DNA of 8,828 nt from an uncultured Comamonadaceae bacterium (GTDB taxonomy: Bacteria > Pseudomonadota > Gammaproteobacteria > Burkholderiales > Burkholderiaceae_C). The notes below the pieces were generated by a model. It searched no databases. It was not told the DNA's origin and worked only from the letters and a program-made list of their open reading frames with translations. Positions 6,736 through 8,828 of the stretch are shown here, piece after piece; positions within the stretch are counted from its first letter, which is position 1, and each line of letters begins with the position of its first letter. The stretch lies in contig CALBWZ010000245.1 in assembly GCA_937893415.1 (NCBI GenBank), forward strand, positions 1-8,828. The letters are read 5' to 3'. Made by a program: the position numbers and the translations under genes.

Positions 6736-7995
6736 TTAGCCGCCACCATCAATAATCACTTCGATGCGACGGTTACGAGACCGACCAGCCGCCGTGTCGT
6801 TGGAGTCAATGGGACGGGTGTCAGCAAAGCCACTGACGCTCATGCGCCCTTCCGGTACGCCAGCCCTGCCCGTGAGGTAGTCGGCCACTGCGCCTGAGCG
6901 TGCACCCGACAAGTCCCAGTTGGACTTGAACCTGTCGTTAAACACAACGGGCACGTTGTCCGTATGACCTTCAATAAAAATACGACCTTGGCTGTCGGCA
7001 ATGGACTTCCCAACACTGTTGAGCACGTCCGTAAAGCCACGTTGCAAGTCTGCAGAGCCTGAGGTGAACGAGCCTTGCTCGGCCAGGCGGATGATGATTC
7101 TGGCACCGTCGCGTTCAACTTCGGCTTTTCCAGCCTCTATTTCTTTAGCCAACTCTTTGCGAATGCGGGCAAACTCGTTGTCGGTTTGCGCCTTGTCAGC
7201 CGAGCCCGTGCCGCCACCGGCGCCAGCAGAACTGCCCGCGCCAGATGTGTCGCGTACCTCAACCTGGGTGTCAACAGTCGCTTGTGCTTGGGCAACTTTT
7301 GCGTACAAGTCAATGGTGTCTTGGGCCACAGAGCCGCCAGTGTTAGCGCCACGCTTTGAAGCACCGCCCGTTTGTGTGCCAGCGGTGCCTGATGCACCTG
7401 ACTGTGCCGCGCTGGGTGTCTGGTTCACAGTTACCACAACTTTACCGTTGTCGGTGCTGACCTCAACCTGGCCAGAAGCCACTTCAGTAGCCAAGACTTT
7501 TGCCACCTCTTTGGCTGCTGCTTTGGCAGCTTCACTGGGCTGTTCGCTGCCAGGGCCATCATCGGTTTTGATTTCCGGCTCAATTTTCCGCTCCTCTGTG
7601 GACTCTTGCTTAACAGTGTTTAACGGCGTTGGTTCGGTAATAGACGGTGTGAAGTTGCGCGCAATGATGCTGACGCCTTTAGGCGACTCCACCACTGGAA
7701 CAATGCGCTGCACACCGAATGAGTTTTTAAGTGAGCCGTTGATTTGTTTGAACTTGGGCACGTTCATTTCGGCAAATGACAAAATCAACACGAAAAATGC
7801 CATCAATAAAATAGCAATGTCGGCAAACGTGGCCATCCATGCAGGTGCCCCGGCCTTACACGGTGCGCACTCTTCGCATTTGGGGCACTCGTGCTCAGCA
7901 GGCGCCTCCGGTGGCGTCTCTTCTGCTTGCTCGGCTTCAGCCGCTGCCAGCGCAGCAGCTGCTTCGTCATCAAGGGGAGGTTGTTCTGTCGCCAC
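6736..7995 (-). CDS. motB: MotB/PomB-type flagellar stator protein with CxxCxxCxxC N-terminus
   Basis: A 419-residue stator B subunit, longer than the usual 300-330. It anchors the MotA/B ion channel to peptidoglycan. The cytoplasmic N-terminus is acidic and holds C37, C40, C43 and C46. The only membrane helix is at about 54-75 (WMATFADIAILLMAFFVLIL), where D59 matches the ion-carrying Asp of MotB (D32) and PomB (D24). A plug-like segment follows with MNVPKFKQINGSLKNSFGVQ. Residues 110-275 are a long linker, partly Gly/Ser/Ala-rich. The OmpA-like peptidoglycan-binding domain spans about 300-415 with IEGHTDNVP, NWDLSGARSGAVADYL and GRSRNRRIEV. The start is GTG at 7995: an in-frame TGA lies three codons upstream and the next Met (54) is inside the helix. 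No clear Shine-Dalgarno is seen. The gene lies 36 nt after motA. Confidence 0.95.
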   Translation of the reverse strand: MATEQPPLDDEAAAALAAAEAEQAEETPPEAPAEHECPKCEECAPCKAGAPAWMATFADIAILLMAFFVLILSFAEMNVPKFKQINGSLKNSFGVQRIVPVVESPKGVSIIARNFTPSITEPTPLNTVKQESTEERKIEPEIKTDDGPGSEQPSEAAKAAAKEVAKVLATEVASGQVEVSTDNGKVVVTVNQTPSAAQSGASGTAGTQTGGASKRGANTGGSVAQDTIDLYAKVAQAQATVDTQVEVRDTSGAGSSAGAGGGTGSADKAQTDNEFARIRKELAKEIEAGKAEVERDGARIIIRLAEQGSFTSGSADLQRGFTDVLNSVGKSIADSQGRIFIEGHTDNVPVVFNDRFKSNWDLSGARSGAVADYLTGRAGVPEGRMSVSGFADTRPIDSNDTAAGRSRNRRIEVIIDGGG

Positions 7996-8031
7996 GGCTT
8001 GTCAATCTGTAATGTGTGTGAGCGCTTGGGC

Positions 8032-8790
8032 TTAGCCTGCGGCGGCTTCGAGCTTGGCACGCGCCTTGGGATTCACGAAGGATAAAAGCAAGTCAGTGAG
8101 CATGCGTGGGTTGCCACCGCTTTGTATAAACATCACGCCCTCAATGATGAGCTCGTAATTCAAGCCGTCGGCTGCGTCGTGCTTGCCCAGTTTTTGGATC
8201 AGCGGCACACATATCACGTTGGCAATAATTGCGCCGTACATGGTGGTCAGCAGGGCAATCGCCATGGCAGGGCCAATTGATTTGGGGTCAGACATGTTGC
8301 CCAACATAATCACCAAACCCACCAGCGTACCAACCATACCCATAGCAGGCGCAATTTCTTGGACGGCGGCAATCACGTTGATGCTTTCAGCGTTGCGTTT
8401 TTTGATCATGCCCATTTCGCGCTCCAGCGAGCTTTTAATGGTGGAGGCTTCCACCCCGTCGACCAGCATGCGAATGCCTTTAGCCATAAATGGGTTCTTG
8501 ATGTCCTGGCCTTCCAGGGCAATCATGCCGTCTTTGCGGGCAATGGTGCCAAGGTTGACCAACTCCTCAATCAAGTCTTCAGGCTTGTCGATTTTGTACT
8601 TCACGGTTTTCATGACAGCAGATATGGTGCCAATCAGCTCTGGCACAGAGCTGCGCGCCAGCACAGCGGCAAACGTGCCGCCGATCACGATCTGAACAGA
8701 GGGCATGTCCATAAACGGTGTGGGGTCGCCCATGGCCATGATGATCAGGCCAAAGGCCCCTACAAATCCAATGATGGTCAATAAATCCAT
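8032..8790 (-). CDS. motA: MotA/PomA-type flagellar stator protein
   Basis: A 252-residue stator A subunit, the PomA size (E. coli MotA is nearer 295). It forms the ion channel with MotB and pushes on rotor FliG. Four membrane helices are visible: about 3-21 and 31-47 at the N-terminus, and about 147-165 and 173-197 at the C-terminus. The cytoplasmic loop between helices 2 and 3 has ARKDGMIALEGQDI, with R85, K86 and E93 matching the charged residues of PomA and MotA that interact with FliG. The channel region EIAPAMGMVGTLVGLVIMLG contains P148 and T155, and helix 4 contains ALLTTMYGA with T182 and T183; these threonines also occur in PomA. The ATG at 8790 gives the canonical MDLLTIIGFVGAF start. 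Only 38 nt of upstream DNA are in the window; I see no clear sigma-28 promoter or Shine-Dalgarno in it. Confidence 0.95.
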   Translation of the reverse strand: MDLLTIIGFVGAFGLIIMAMGDPTPFMDMPSVQIVIGGTFAAVLARSSVPELIGTISAVMKTVKYKIDKPEDLIEELVNLGTIARKDGMIALEGQDIKNPFMAKGIRMLVDGVEASTIKSSLEREMGMIKKRNAESINVIAAVQEIAPAMGMVGTLVGLVIMLGNMSDPKSIGPAMAIALLTTMYGAIIANVICVPLIQKLGKHDAADGLNYELIIEGVMFIQSGGNPRMLTDLLLSFVNPKARAKLEAAAG

Positions 8791-8828
8791 GGGTGTTGTC
8801 TCGTTGCAGTGTCGTTACAAATGCACGC

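Noticed and set aside
7001..8035. Long open frame of 344 codons on the + strand opposite motB
   Set aside because: The - strand frame is unmistakable MotB. The antisense product is low-complexity Ser/Ala/Pro sequence produced by codon bias.
1..8828. tRNA or rRNA genes, CRISPR arrays, insertion sequences, prophage genes
   Set aside because: Nearly all of the window is taken up by recognisable or well-formed coding genes, and reading both strands showed no such structures.

Overview
The window is part of a flagellar locus from a Gram-negative bacterium. The protein families and the PomA/PomB-like stator suggest a Pseudomonadota member. My best guess is a betaproteobacterium of the Burkholderiales (Comamonadaceae-like), but this rests on recognising sequences by eye, not on a search.

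Left half, + strand (1-5679): a tight co-directional run encodes the membrane core of the flagellar type III export gate, namely the 3' end of fliP, then fliQ, fliR and flhB, with gaps of 40, 21 and 14 nt. In place of flhA or flhF, which often follow flhB, there are three genes I cannot assign to a named flagellar gene. The first is a 554-residue single-pass membrane protein with a DamX-like layout: a cytoplasmic ATPase-like domain without recognisable catalytic motifs, and a C-terminal periplasmic SPOR domain. The second is a small basic Ala/Pro-rich protein of 153 residues. The third is a 353-residue protein with an acidic cytoplasmic N-terminus, one membrane segment and a long coiled coil. 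The last two overlap by ATGA and are probably translationally coupled. A 7-bp hairpin sits just upstream of the SPOR gene start. This trio is the least explained and most interesting part of the window.

Middle (5680-5795): a 116-nt convergent intergenic region with no convincing intrinsic terminator.

Right half, - strand (5796-8790, read from right to left): motA, motB and an ornithine-cyclodeaminase/mu-crystallin family reductase gene form a probable operon. The stator genes are PomA/PomB-like. MotB is long (419 residues), has a cytoplasmic CxxCxxCxxC motif and a linker that seems to hold a partial duplication of its pre-OmpA segment. The metabolic gene lacks the catalytic Asp of true ornithine cyclodeaminases and looks more like a delta1-pyrroline-2-carboxylate reductase-type enzyme.

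Together, the + strand genes would build the export gate that secretes the axial flagellar proteins, and the - strand motAB pair would form the ion-driven stator that turns the motor. The post-flhB trio may link the flagellum to the cell wall or cell pole. That is an inference from domain type and position, not something the sequence proves.
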